Assembly (NCBI GenBank): GCA_963576475.1
Contig: OY754964.1
Location: 8,533,986 to 8,597,985, forward strand
Length of the DNA: 64,000 nucleotides
Reading direction: 5' to 3'
From: Molanna angustata
Taxonomy: Eukaryota; Arthropoda; Insecta; Trichoptera; Molannidae
A program made the position numbers and the translations under genes. The notes under the pieces were generated by a model. The model did no database searches, was not told the origin of the DNA, and saw only the letters and a list, made by a program, of their open reading frames with translations. Positions 9,682 to 22,399 of this stretch are shown here, piece after piece (the stretch's first letter is position 1; each line of letters begins with the position of its first letter).

Positions 9682-10900
9682 CAGTATTATAATATATATA
9701 TATATCTACAGTATTATAAAATCTATATCTACAGTATTATAAAATCTATATCTACAGTATTATAAAATCTATATCTACAGTATTATAAAATCTATATCTA
9801 CAGTATTATAAAATCTATATCTACAGTATTATAAAATCTATATCTACAGTATTATAAAATCTATATCTACAGTATTATAAAATCTATATCTACAGTATTA
9901 TAAAATCTATATCTACAGTATTATAAAATCTATATCTACAGTATTATAAAATCTATATCAACAGTATTATAAAATCTATATCTACAGTATTATAAAATCT
10001 ATATCTACAGTATTATAAAATCTATATCTACAGTATTATAAAATCTATATCTACAGTATTATAAAATCTATATCTACAGTATTATAAAATCTATATCTAC
10101 AGTATTATAAAATCTATATCTACAGTATTATAAAATCTATATCTACAGTATTATAAAATCTATATCTACAGTATTATAAAATCTATATCTACAGTATTAT
10201 AAAATCTATATCTACAGTATTATAAAATCTATATCTACAGTATTATAAAATCTATATCTACAGTATTATAAAATCTATATCTACAGTATTATAAAATCTA
10301 TATCTACAGTATTATAAAATCTATATCTACAGTATTATAAAATCTATATCTACAGTATTATAAAATCTATATCTACAGTATTATAAAATCTATATCTACA
10401 GTATTATAAAATCTATATCTACAGTATTATAAAATCTATATCAACAGTATTATAAAATCTATATCTACAGTATTATAAAATCTATATCTACAGTATTATA
10501 AAATCTATATCTACAGTATTATAAAATCTATATCTACAGTATTATAAAATCTATATCTACAGTATTATAAAATCTATATCTACAGTATTATAAAATCTAT
10601 ATCTACAGTATTATAAAATCTATATCTACAGTATTATAAAATCTATATCAACAGTATTATAAAATCTATATCTACAGTATTATAAAATCTATATCTACAG
10701 TATTATAAAATCTATATCTACAGTATTATAAAATCTATATCTACAGTATTATAAAATCTATATCTACAGTATTATAAAATCTATATCTACAGTATTATAA
10801 AATCTATATCTACAGTATTATAAAATCTATATCTACAGTATTATAAAATCTATATCTACAGTATTATAATATCTATATCAACAGTATTATACTATCTAGA
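9682..10900. repeat. Minisatellite, 23-bp unit x about 52
   Basis: Register-perfect array. The first unit (9682-9708) is 27 bp with a TA expansion, 51 regular 23-bp units follow from 9709 to 10881, and a decayed partial unit ends near 10900. Units begin cagtattataaaatc. They are identical by eye except for a recurring T-to-A change at unit base 22 at 9960, 10443, 10650 and 10880 (regular units 11, 32, 41 and 51) and changes in the edge units. The homogeneity indicates recent expansion or homogenisation. Confidence 0.97.
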
Positions 10901-12629
10901 ATCATGTTATCACCTTTCCCATACATTGAATGTGAAATCAATTAATCACTTTAACTAGACTTTTTTGTAAATATCGAAGGTATAAACAATTAAAAGATGT
11001 TTTTGTTTTCAAAAAAAAATAACAAAAAAACAAATGTTGCATTAAATTGGTATTGTCAAAAATAAATGATAATAATAATAATTTATTTTATTTTCTCTTC
11101 TTCAGATTACGTACAGAAACAGACATAATTGTTGAAATTATAATTTAGTTGTAGAGAAATATCTTTGTCTATCTTTGTCCCTTTGCCTTTGTAAATCTTT
11201 TTCCATTTGTCTTTATAAATCTTTGTCTAACTAGGAATAATTCCTGTTTTAAGACAGACAGTATCATCACAAATTTAGTTACACGTCCATTACAAACTAC
11301 ATGCTTGTAATATTGAAAAATGGTAAAGAAAGTAATCAAATTAGAAAACAACGAAGAAATAAATAGATAAATAAGTGAGCAATTAAAGTAATGAAAAAAG
11401 AAAGAACCTTTTCTTATTATAAAATTGAATAAATAAAAAAGAAAATGACGTAATCGAAAAAACAGAACCAAGGTTAAAAGCAAAATCGATTGTCCAATCA
11501 AGAATAAGAAAAATGTTTTTTTTTATATCTCATTGATTTTTGCAATAAAATTTAGGGGTTTTACAATATGAGTGTAAAAGCAATCTATTTTTTTTTAAAT
11601 CGATCAAATATAAATTTTCATTTTGACAGAGACAAAAATAAAAATAAAGATATTATGATAACGAAGGAAGCCATTATTGAAAAATATGTCATCCCATTTT
11701 TATGTATTCACATAATTTTCTTTTCATTCAAAATTGGATTTGAAGCTACTATATTGTTGACATTTTATGTAGGTATATAATATTAAACCTTGACGTCTTT
11801 AAAGGTGATATATAGTTTGATCAAACAGACTCTATTATATAACATTACCGGTTTTGAAAGTGTATCAAGTCATACATCAAAGATCATCTTCGTAAGATAA
11901 TCATAAGCCTATTTATTTCATTACAGTAATTCAACCTCACAATAACTTAAGATGAAATATATATCTATCTTATATCGTTTACATAATAATTGGTGCCAAC
12001 ATCAACAATAGGTATACTTAAATGAAATTTATTAACTTTATTTTTTTTATTAATAAAAAAAATATAGAACAGTTAAGTTCTCGATAGTTTAAAGGCTATC
12101 AGTGAGTTTTCCATACAAGTAAGTCTAGTACAAATATGTTGAGACTCAACTAGCCGGTCGATGGCAGGACAGCACTGCCGAAACATGTCGCATAGTGACT
12201 CAAAATATAGTGGTTTAGGGCAAAATTCACATGCAAAACGGTTAATATGAACAACCACAAAATATCCGCCGAGTATTTAAACTATACTTTTTCATCGTTA
12301 AACATATTGCGTTTTTGGTTTTGCGGGATGTTGCTGATGAAGAATTCCTTAACAGACAGCCCATTTAAGACAGATACTTCGTTGAAGCTCCGTTGTCTGG
12401 TTATTTCGGAAGATGATTGTATTTTGTATCTATAGAGCACCTATTTAAAATAAAATAAAATCTTACATTTTGCTAAACAAATTCATCCATTTCTGTTGTG
12501 AATCAACGTTGCAGTAGGTTTTTTGCTCAAACTACACATGTTTGTGCTGTAGATAATCACAATAGATCGAGGCAAGATTCGATCGCGGGTTAGTACATGC
12601 TATGAATTACTACTGAGATAAAATTACTA
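10901..12629. other. AT-rich, no supported gene
   Basis: Frames at 11169-11501 (minus) and 11568-11780 (plus) are F/I/L/K-rich with no motif. A weak trace of SINE S1 (gatcgaggcaagattcgatc, 12566-12585) may be a decayed B-box region. Confidence 0.5.
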
Positions 12630-12835
12630 GTAGGTAATGATAGTGAAGATATTGGGATGATGAATCATGTGTATCCTCGAGTTGCAACCAAAAACTGGCC
12701 ACAGAAACTCGGGCACACCTGATATAAAAAGAATGGATGTAGTTCGATGGCATAGAGTGACGAGGGAAATATGAGACACGAATGTCGAGAAGGTAGGCCT
12801 ATATCTGAACGACTGATGGATGATGTCAAAATCCA
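12630..12835 (+). mobile_element. LINE C-terminal fragment
   Basis: The plus strand around 12735-12770 reads I-K-R-M-D-V-V-R-W-H-R-V, the basic and tryptophan block found downstream of the thumb in insect LINEs, and a W-M-M/D-D-V-like block follows near 12815. Frameshifted and 5'-truncated. The minus-strand frame here is a shadow. Confidence 0.5.
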
Positions 12836-13994
12836 TTTATACTATCGCCAATTTGATTTCGTTTCGACACCCGCACACGGCTACGGTTGATTTATCGATC
12901 CACGGATAAAATCAATCGTTTGTCACACCTGTCTTTCTTACTTTGTTCTGGTCAGATCCCACCGTTATACAGTTACATACAACTTTTTTTTTATCAACTC
13001 ATCAATCGGATTTTGTCATTTTTGCATATAAATGAGTCCGTTGGCTACACATACATAATATGTATTATTTCCGAATATGAAATTTGCATAACTTGATTCA
13101 AAACGATTTGTCAATCAACATGTACACACGAATCTTTGCACGATATAATTTGTACTAATTTTCAATTGAAATACAATCACTAATAAAGTATTAAAAAATC
13201 GTGAAAATTTAATAAAAAAAAATGGTTTATCATTAGCTTACAAAGGTTAAAAATTACTCAAATTCTTTTAGAATTTCTATAAAAAATACGGTACGCTTAT
13301 GTGGTCACTTTCAGTTTTCGAAAATCCTGTTATCCTATCGTAGTCTGTGTCTTTCATGTTTCTAAACTCATCATGATCTTGTGCAAATCTAATGAGTTAC
13401 GCCGCATACGGATTCCCGATTACTGAGCCTGAGATATTTAAACAAAGATTTTTAAACATTTATATCCAATACCCTATCTTCCCTATATCTTTCCCTCCAT
13501 GGAATATTTAGCCAAAGTGTTGGTCTCTTGCCAAATATTAATTAGCAACTCTCGCATGCCCGTGAGCACTGGCTGCATGGAAAAGACTACATATAAGTGA
13601 TTATGAAAAAAAAAGGTTTATTGAAACAAAAGTTTGCACACGCGGGTAGACGATACAAATGAATTCTTTTTTAAAATCAATTTATTTCAGTTTATACCGC
13701 GTTGATATACAATAGAATTATTCTTTGTCGAATGTAGGTGATTGCATTTAGGTTCGCTTAACATAACCATTATTATTGTCGTTGTTTTGTTGACGCAATT
13801 CAAAACAGCAAACATGCTCCTATCCCGCCATGCAACATACGTATATGATCAAATCAATAAAACATTTTATTCAAAATGTCGAATACCATTTCTGGTACAT
13901 TGTTTGGTGAAATGTATCGATGAGATGTTTGTATTTTGTCAAAAACAATTGCAGTGTTCGCATGAGTTAAAATTATTTACTGGGAAATATTCGT
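12836..13994. other. No supported gene
   Basis: AT-rich. The plus-strand frame 13742-14098 (118 aa, hydrophobic start and end) overlaps a LINE fragment in antisense at its 3' part, so it is probably not a gene. A signal-peptide-like N-terminus (SLNITIIIVVVLLTQF) is noted but unsupported. Confidence 0.45.
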
Positions 13995-14105
13995 TTGTCC
14001 TCCTTGAAATACCTGCGGACTACCTTAGCATCTTCATATCTGCTGTGTGCATCTTTTGCTCGTGTTTTTTCTTCATGCACCAACATTCTGAACCGTAGAG
14101 CATAC
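13995..14105 (-). mobile_element. LINE fragment (post-RT region)
   Basis: The minus strand encodes MLYGSECWCMKKKHEQKMH from about 14102 down to 14046, continuing into a K-M-L-R segment that ends in a stop. L-Y-G-S-E-C-W..K-K..E..L/M-H is the standard segment after the reverse-transcriptase thumb of RTE-type LINEs. It is short and interrupted. Confidence 0.72.
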
Positions 14106-15839
14106 CCGGGCTATTTTATATATTTTGTAATTAACTTATTACATATGATTAACAAACAAAAATTAAACAGAAAAAGTAAAAGTTAGCAAGTCAAGTAGCA
14201 ATATCGATTGGAGATAAAACGATAGGAAGGACAAAGAGGTAAATGATGATCATGAAAATGTCTGCTGCATTATGACAGCAATCAATCGACCGGCACTAGT
14301 TAACATTGTATCATTTTTCGATATTTGTTATAACCAAATTGAATAGATCAACATCATTAAAATGAGTGACTTGGTTTAAAACCATTCATAAATTACTTAA
14401 ATCGTAATGACAACAATCAATTAATAGAACCGCTGGAATGAACTTGGATAATATGAAAATTATTAATTATTTTTTGCATCAAAAACGAGCATATTGGAAA
14501 TGGCATAATACTTATCAGTTAAATAATTTATTTGCTTCGCTGTAGGTTAATAAAAAGTTCACAATTGACATTAAATTATGTGAGAAATACTCAAAAATAA
14601 TTTAAGCGCTACATAAATCCTTACGACCTTATTTTTGTCATTATTTTTAAACGTTAATGTCACATTAAATACTCCTCTCATGTTTTTCTCTTATTTACAC
14701 AATGAATCGGTCAATAATTCATCTTCCTTGTTATATGCTCATGTTTCACTGCCATATGAAAAAAAAACTGGGTCGTTTATTATCGTAATATTATATTCGA
14801 TCACGTAACCTTGGATTTTTCTATGCTTATTAACATATTCGCGTCATAACTTACATCAAATTATAATGAATTCACAAAAAACACATAAATGTCAATGTTT
14901 TCCATAAAAATGAGCATCTCTACAAGATTTACGTGGGTAAAAATGCTAAAACACACAAATTTACATAATAATCGTTGGACAAAACTGGTGAAAATCACAA
15001 ACATTTTGTACTGCATTATTTTATCTCTATTGGAGGTAACATAAATGTTCATAAAACTTATTTATTGGATGTATTTATAGAAAATATATGATTTAAGAGA
15101 ATATTTATGAGTTTATTAACGTTTAAATATATTAAAATTCATCTAGTCGTCTGCATTTTTGTATGTCTTGACAAAAAAATAATAAACAATTGATACCAAT
15201 ACGATTGTGGCTTCTCCCTCCGGATTACACTGGATAGTTGTATGATATTGTCTTTAAGCAGCAATTGTTTACTATTCATTATCATTAATTTCTTTTATTT
15301 TGTTTTACTCTTCAAGAGAAATACTTTTTTTTGTTAGTTGGTCTGTTACGAGCAATTGCCAATTTGTCACAAGTCCGCCATTCTATCGCACACAACTTAT
15401 ATATTTTTTTAAATAAAATCAAAAAATCTCAACGCACGATTGATCTTACGAATAGATAAAAATTTTGATCTTACGAAGAAAAAAAATAGAGGCAAGGTAA
15501 TCAATAAGATTACGTGATAATGATTTTATGAAAAAATATCATCAATACGGAGATAAATATATTGTTAAAAAATACGCATGAAAAGAATGTATTCAATAAC
15601 TTATTGGCAAAATAACTGAACTCAATAATAAAAGAAAAAAATCCGTGCCCTGCAAAACAGATTAGGCTAGAGGAGTAAAAACATTCATAGGACATCAATG
15701 AACTTTACTGTTTTTTTTTATATATCTCATAATTAAATACTTACTTGATTTGTAAAAAAAAACTTCGTAGCCAAGATATCTGCATCCTCCCCACACCGCG
15801 ACTACTCTCAAATAGTTTATGCTTTCATGATGAGGTGCA
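14106..15839. other. AT-rich, no supported feature
   Basis: Long A/T-rich stretch with only short, low-complexity frames (14861-15052 and 15510-15698, both minus). No repeat partner in the window was noticed. Confidence 0.5.
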
Positions 15840-15998
15840 GTAGACCATATTTACTGTTACGGAGGGAGATGTCTTGGCTAAGAAACATCAGGTAATGGAT
15901 CAGAGTCCACACAGTGGCGGAGCTGTTCTGGTTAGCTGAAGACATAGATGCGTATGTCAAAGTAGCAGACGACATCGTGTACAGAAAGAAGAAGAAAT
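15840..15998 (+). mobile_element. LINE C-terminal end
   Basis: The plus strand reads R-E-M-S-W-L-R-N-I-R, a stop, then V-H-T-V-A-E-L-F-W-L-A-E-D, ending in V-A-D-D-I-V and a lysine run from (gaa)n at 15985-15998. This is the W-L-K-N-I-R-x-W...E-L-x-R-x-A-x-D LINE ending. Dead through the internal stop. Confidence 0.72.
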
Positions 15999-17304
15999 AA
16001 ACCTTTAAATACGATTCGATTTTTCTCAGAAAACCAGTTTTCTGAAGATTCGTATGAATTGTTTAAAAAGGCGAATCGGTTAATTATACAGATGTTTACA
16101 ATGAAACGAATTTGGCTTTTACCCAAATACTGTCACAAAAAAGAGAACCCAAATAGTAGCCGAACAAGATGTAGAGAATTCGACTAATTACGACATTATG
16201 CGAAATTTTAATGTCAAACTTGGCATAGGCTCGTTTTTCAACAGCCAAACATGACGCTGATTTGTTGCCATATGCATACAATATATAATTTAAATAAAAA
16301 ATCTATACGAGAATTGTTCATTGAACACCGTATCCAGCAGAAAAATATTTTAATACATTGAATTGTATGTTTGTAAAGCAAATATTGGTTCTCCGGGTGG
16401 AAAATACTAGATCTATTTCTTCGATGGCCATACAACCCATATCGACTTGTGGTCTCCATCAACCGTCGACTCCTCGTGTCTTCCTCTGTGGTCCTCCAAT
16501 TCTGTGCTCATAGGAGCTGGGTTGCGTCATTTGCAACTTAATCCACCCATCATAGCCTTGGCCTGCCCACCTTCCATCTTGTGCTGGATGTCCTTCCAGA
16601 ATGCTTTAAGGTATCAGTGATGATAGCATTCTCTGGACATATTTTTTTTTTAACATGAACAGTAGCCTTTTGAGATTTGAAGATATAACAAAGCTCGTTG
16701 TGGGATCGTATTCTTCAGGATTCGCCGTTATTTATCACATGAACTTCAAAAGTTTTAAATTATAGACAATCGGAAAACAATATTAAGAAAAAGTACATAA
16801 AGCGTTTCAGACCAATATATAGACAAATAATGAAAGAATAAAAGGTTTATATTTTTTGAAGGAGCTTACTTTTAAGAGTACGGCGTAATGAGCCTACCCC
16901 GTCGCCTTAAATAAATTTCCCTTTTCTGGTAATCAAACCCATGACGACATAACATATTTTTTATTTTATTTATTAAAGATTTGGTACACGGTTAACACAA
17001 AATACACAAACATAATATTAATCATAACAAAGTAACCGTGCACTGATTAATCCCACAAGGCACAGCCTGTCTGTGGGTAGGTAGGTATAGCAATTAAAAT
17101 AAAGACAAAATTATTTTGTAAATAATATTAGAAAATAATGTATTTATACAAAAGAAAATTAAGCAAAGTGCCAAGATAAAAGCACAAAAAAAACTTATAT
17201 GCATAAAAAATACATAGGTACACAAATTAACAAAACATTTATACTTTTAATTTTATTTAAACTGACAGCGTTTACTATGTAGAATTCCATTTTTAAATCA
17301 ATTA
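15999..17304. other. Mostly unassigned
   Basis: The segment 16425-16620 is less AT-rich and its minus strand includes D-G-R-W-A-G-Q-G, which may be a LINE relic. The rest, including 16930-17090 ('ttattttatttattaaagat'), looks like AT-rich repeat tail. No gene is supported. Confidence 0.4.
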
Positions 17305-17429
17305 AACACTTGTTTTTCTTTCTACGTTTACTTTTACTCTCCAGAACGACCGTTTCGCCTGAAGGCCTTCACCAGGCGAAACGGTCGTTCTTGAGAGTAA
17401 AAATAAATGTAGAAAGAAAAACAAGTGTT
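17305..17429. repeat. Long foldback, 57-bp arms, 11-bp loop
   Basis: Arms 17305-17361 and 17373-17429 are near-perfect reverse complements around the loop 17362-17372. The centre, CTGAAGG..CCAGG..CGAAAC (17359-17382), resembles the core of a hammerhead ribozyme of the kind carried by Penelope-like elements, with one deviation at an invariant position. The frame 17310-17609 runs through the foldback and is not convincing as a gene. Confidence 0.88.
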
Positions 17430-18907
17430 GAATCTATTTTAAAAACATTTATAGGTAAAAAAATAGTATCAACACTAATATTCAAAACAGCAGACCAACA
17501 GCGGTCCTACCAAATATTGCAGTCCACAGCAACAATACTTGGCAAGTACAAGGATTATGTATTATGTATATCGCAGCCAATCTATAACATGTTTTATGTA
17601 CCTACCTAAATTTAAAATTTTCCAATTAAGTATAAAAAAAATTAAAAACATTATTGAAATTAAGAAAAAGAAAGAAAAATAGTAATATTTCCAGAAAAAA
17701 AACACATGGACAGTAAAATTACGCGTACATAGTCTTCAAATATTAAACCTCTTTAAAACTGACTTTCCATTTATAAGAACCTACTCACGTATATATTAAA
17801 TTGAAAGCTATAGAAAACAACTGGTTAATTACTAAAGGAAGATAAGAAACTGAAAATTTATTTAATATTACTACATAAGTGATTTACAAAAAATCAAAAT
17901 TATATTAGCATTAACCCTTTTTACATCAAACAATATTTCACACAACACTAAAACGTTTACTTGCACTTTTGTTTCAATTCAATTTACCACTAAACCTAAT
18001 ATAAAATTAACTTAAACTACGACGAATAAATATAATAGAACTGATTTACATAACGCTATTCTGGGACATGCATAACCTAGTAGAGTAGCCTAATCCACAA
18101 ATTATTATATTTGTAAAAAAGGATTTTTAATAAATAAATACACGTATATATGTCAAACGGTTTACCACAATGCCTCAGTGATTAGCCGAATGTGTATAGG
18201 GACAAGGAGTAATTTAATTATGTCTGTTTGTCGATAGATGTACATTACATTGATGTATAAGTTACATTGGCAAGTACCAATATTGGTAGGTATCCACATC
18301 GCGTCGCTCTGCCTTAGATTTCTCGTCAGTCAATCTGTGGTCACTTTTACCATCCGGTTGTTATTATTATTATTATTATTATTATTGAGTCTGACAGGTT
18401 GTCACTAACTGGTCCACTCGCTTTCCATGTCATAATGACAGCGGCTGATCGTGCGTTTGAAACGTTATACGCCAAAGGCACTCATCGGTGGCGTGCGAGC
18501 CAAAATAGCGTTTTTTCACATTTTTGGTTAAACTTGATTTTAATTGAATTTGCATCCCAATCACGATTACTCTTCCAAATCTTATTTATGTTTATCAAGG
18601 CGAAAGACTACGAAAATATTGAAAAAATAACAAATTTTGTATCTTCATATTTATTCTAATGATTTTTAAGCTATGTTTTCCGGCGTAGTCCAATTCTTTA
18701 TATCATTTTGCATTTATGTGATAATTGCCTGTTATATATATTTTTTAAAAAATCGTACATTAAGTAGATAGGTACTAACCAAATTTACTCACCCAAGAAT
18801 ACACGTTGCTTGTTTGAACATAAATTGTCGGCCGTCATCATTTTGTTTGTGTTTTAGTTTGGATTTGTGTCACGATTTATAATTTTACTAACAATCACTC
18901 ACAAAAA
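17430..18907. other. No supported gene; (TTA)n at 18361-18386
   Basis: AT-rich with a trinucleotide run. The frame 18399-18659 begins in a slightly more GC-rich patch but shows no motif. Confidence 0.5.
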
Positions 18908-19042
18908 TGGCAATTTCTTCCAAAGCAATATAAAAGTGAAAAATGATTTCAAATAAATTTCTCCTCTACTGGCATCGAACCCAAGACAGGACACCCGCAC
19001 ATAAAGCAAAGGGATTACCAACTGTGCCACAGCGGTCGGCAT
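18908..19042 (-). mobile_element. SINE family S2, minus orientation, internally deleted
   Basis: The head (tRNA-like) is at 19042 reading leftwards: 'gccgctgtggcacagttggt' then B box 'gggttcgatgcc'. The body fragment 'aatttcttcca' at 18911-18921 is joined after a deletion of most of the SINE body. Confidence 0.75.
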
Positions 19043-19184
19043 TATTATTAGTATCTATTAACATTATAAGCCTCAAAAAATGGCGAATTCTTAGGTATAA
19101 GATGTGTGGTATATTATGTTATATTTGACATAGTATCTGTTGATTTCATAGCACATATAAAAATGGAATGGATAATGTTGGATA

Positions 19185-19400
19185 AAGTTAGGTAACTAAC
19201 AAAGAGGAAGAAGTATGACTGGATACGCAGTCGGTCAAAATTATCAGATGTGGTTGAGAGAGTAACAATGTAAAAGTGGAGATGGGCAAGACATAAGATG
19301 AGAAGTAATAGATGGGAATCACACAGGAACGGGAGGAGTGGAGCACTATAGACAAGGTCTATATCATGCAGTGGGCAAACATGACCTGAAGACAAGAAAT
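19185..19400 (+). mobile_element. LINE post-RT fragment
   Basis: The plus strand translates as K-L-T-K-R-K-K-Y-D-W-I-R, then D-V-V-E-R-V, a stop, then K-W-R-W-A-R-H and N-R-W-E-S. This is the V-x-x-R...K-W-R-W-A-G-H...R-W region of RTE-style LINEs. The minus-strand frame here is antisense. Confidence 0.68.
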
Positions 19401-19621
19401 GATGAATATCTATCTATCAGTTACTCTAGAAGCAATACAAAAAATATGTATATTTAAACACGTTACAAAATGTTGAGCTTCCCATCCGAATAAAAAAAGA
19501 TAATAATATCAGATGTTACAGATTTATCACTTTCTTATGGAGACTTCGTCATAGCCATGGACCGGTGATGTCGAACAGTACTTATAGAATCTATGTACGT
19601 AGTCTCCAGTCAGAGGAAACG

Positions 19622-19702
19622 TCAATATGGCCTAACATCAATACCTACTTCAAACCAATAAATTCAATATGGCCTAACATCAATACTTCAAACCAATAAA
19701 TT
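19622..19702. repeat. Tandem duplication, about 40 bp x 2
   Basis: 'tcaatatggcctaacatcaa' to 'ccaataaat' is repeated at once. The second copy lacks the 4-bp ctac present in the first. Confidence 0.92.
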
Positions 19703-20094
19703 CAATGATTGATGATTACGGCGGTATCTTTCGATGGTGCATGTTTACCGAAATTGACTTTGTGACCTGAGGCTTTTTGCATTGCTACCAACATCATATA
19801 CCTACCTTCACTGACTGACTGACTGGCTTCATTCAAATAATATTGTATTTATTTTCATTTCTATACTGACCCGTCTTGTATTTCATTCTTCGGCGGAACG
19901 TATCGATGATTCAATCATTTTTTTCGCTCACTAACTTGACTCCTGCTAATATTTAAAGCGGAAATATTTCATTGATTGAAATCGAACACCAATATTAAAA
20001 TTAAAAAAAAACACATATACCTTGTGAAATTCTAATTTTTATGGGTAGGTATCACTAATATTCTATTAATTATATGTACAATTTTTTTTTTCAA

Positions 20095-20275
20095 TAAAAA
20101 ATAATATGTCCTTGTTAAACAAGTAGGTACATATACATCTTCCTACGTTCCCTTAAATAAGCAAGAAATGCTTGTGATATAGGTGAACGAAATCGGTCGA
20201 GGCAGGGTTCGAACTCGAGACCACTGGATTACTAGCCCAGCGCGCTAACCGTTCTGCCATCGACCCATCTAATGT
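20095..20275 (-). mobile_element. SINE family S1, tRNA-Thr-derived
   Basis: On the minus strand the head starts at about 20268 with the A-box-like GGCAGAACGGTTAGCGCG, an anticodon loop CTAGTAA (AGT, threonine) closed by CTGGG/TCCAG, and B box GAGTTCGAACCC. The body continues to the (t/a)-rich end near 20095. Copies are at 39560-39733 and 42600-42765. Pol III-type internal promoter, so non-coding. Confidence 0.85.
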
Positions 20276-20419
20276 TACCAATAAAATTGACAAATATAAC
20301 GATGTACCTAATGAAACAAATTTTGTTGAATATCTAACTCTAAAATTTGGTATATTGATTATAATGAGATAATTAACACAATTTTAACACTAATTCACCA
20401 AAATATCTTAAGAAAGAGC

Positions 20420-20880
20420 TTATTTTCCTGTAACGTCACGGTCTACCTCTTCGATCTGCTGATCGTACCACACTAGCTATTCCCATTCATTCTACTGAAT
20501 TTCTCAGTTCCTCTTTGCTAGTACAATCAGCAAGACTATGGAATACCTTAAGTGATGATACTACGATGTCTCAATCGATTCAACTCTTTAAAACATGACT
20601 AAAGCTGTTATACCTACATCTCTTATAACTTTTAATTGACAACCTTTCTCCATCCTCCCTTTCTTTCTACAACTTGTCTCCTTCCTTTCTTTGTTGCTGT
20701 GTATTTACATTTAATTATGATACTGGTTTATCTTTCTATTTGTTATTATCAATTTAATATACCTACCACTTTACTGTGTATAGCCTCAAGTTGCTTTGGC
20801 CGGTTGGAAAAAATCGCCGTATGGCAAAAACCCGCTAATGCACATGAAGTTAAATAAAAAAGAAAAAAATATCGTTTAGA
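20420..20880 (+). mobile_element. LINE C-terminus plus 3' UTR (CR1/Jockey style, family 3)
   Basis: The plus strand around 20450-20597 gives a frame with R-S-A-D-R-T-T-L-A-I-P, F-L-S-S-S, Q-S-A-R-L-W-N-T-L-S and Q-L-F-K-T. This matches the conserved end x-P-x-H-x-T-x-x-x-x-S-F-x-x-x-A-x-R-L-W-N-x-L...F-K of CR1/Jockey-like LINEs. The tail has 'ttggccggttggaaaaaatc' and ends in AAATAAAAAAG. A parallel copy lies on the minus strand at 40905-41400. The frame 20636-20857 is UTR, not a gene. Confidence 0.82.
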
Positions 20881-22300
20881 AAAGTCGATTCTTTTTTTTT
20901 TAAATAGAACAATACCTACTTCTAACGAATATGATGAATTAATGGAGTAAATTTAAAATGCAATTAAATCCATTCTAGTTACTATATTAGTAGAAAATTA
21001 AATTCTTCGAAAAACAATACAATATGGATTTAACTGAAATATTCATAGGTCTCTGAATAAAATATATCTTTTCTATTAGATACATAGGTTTTTAATATTA
21101 TTTTTGACATTGTCTTGTTGTATCTGTTAACCAAGAACCCAAAAAATGTTTAAAAATAAATTTATAACAATACAATTTATCTTTTGTGAAATTAATTTCT
21201 TTGTGCAAGTTTTGAATTTATTACAGTTAGTTTATCTATAAATGAAAAATAGCCGTCAGAAAAAAAGCAATTTGTCTCGTGGATTGGCGTATCTTTGTAT
21301 GCTAAATATGTGACATGGGAATTGTATTGTCATATGTGAAGAAGAAAAAACCTGTAATAGTTTCACGTGAGGTATACTAACATCTGTGAGGTCTATACTT
21401 GCTCCATTACAGATAACATTCAATATTCAGCATGAGTAATGCTTAGAGAAGAGCGAGCGCTCACATTAAATTTTCAACAAAAAAAAAATGTAACAGATGC
21501 TCATCGAACTTTAAGCGACACAGTTTTTTTATTCTCGACACGAAATCTGAGACAATATAACCAAAATTGAATTCAAATTTATGACAAAATGAAATGTTTT
21601 ACGAACAATTCCGCGTTGTTTCGTATTGTTTTCATTAAAATATTATCTCATTTGTTAAACGCTTTTGTTTGATTATCTTTAAAGATGAGAGTAGAATTTT
21701 TTAGCTTTTCAAAACATTTGTTCACATTTAGCTATTGTTTTGTTATTTAGTTAAGATAATGTTTAATGAATAGTAATTTGTGTGATTTGACGTATTTTTG
21801 AAACTGTAATGAAATTATTTTATCAAGATGTTATTTATGTAGTCTATTTGTCGATAGACGATTCTCCGTAAAATATATTGAAACTATTCGTTCATTATTC
21901 AGTTCAGTATAATACTGACATTGATTAAACATTATGGAATTATGGATTTTGGAGTTTATTTAGGAAATAAAATTCTACATTTGTGCACAACTTTTTGTAT
22001 ATAATATTATAATGTGAGCTCGATCAATATTTGATTTTCCAGAATTTGACAGTAATTTGATTTAAAACAGTCACTATTTCAATAGTTAAAATGGTTGTAA
22101 TATATTACACACAAATAAATAGGATTTGAGATTAGATAATTTGTAGGCCTTAGAAATATAAATAGCCATAAATAAAAAACAAAAAAAAATAATAATCAAT
22201 TACTTTTGAATAACACTTCACTATTTCAAATCCTTCCATTGACACCCTCTGTTTCTAACAATCTAATCCGCCCGCTCATCAAATTTTGATCCATAGTTTT
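20881..22300. other. AT-rich, no supported feature
   Basis: No open frame above noise and no repeat partner noticed. Confidence 0.5.
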
Positions 22301-22308
22301 ATGCACAC

Positions 22309-22399
22309 GTTTCATACGTACATAGTTAGTTTAGTATAAGTCTGTCCGGACGAAGGAGCGGTTACGTCTCCGAAGCTAGTGGACATCAACGTATGAAAC
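22309..22399 (+). ncRNA. Possible degenerate hammerhead-like RNA fold
   Basis: A perfect 11-bp outer stem (22309-22319 with 22389-22399) encloses an inner stem GTCC/GGAC (22344-22347 with 22381-22384), inside which lies CGGACGA, a GGAG/CTCC stem, and GAAG. The arrangement imitates a hammerhead core (CUGANGA - stem II - GAAA) with two changes at invariant positions, so it is probably inactive if it is related at all. Penelope-like elements are known to carry hammerhead motifs in their terminal repeats. No reverse transcriptase is next to it. Confidence 0.35.

Noticed and set aside
9709..10881. CRISPR array
   Set aside because: The 23-bp units are contiguous with no unique spacers, so it is a simple tandem array in an animal genome.
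13742..14098. 118-codon secreted or membrane protein
   Set aside because: The hydrophobic start is suggestive, but the 3' third is antisense LINE and the rest lacks support.
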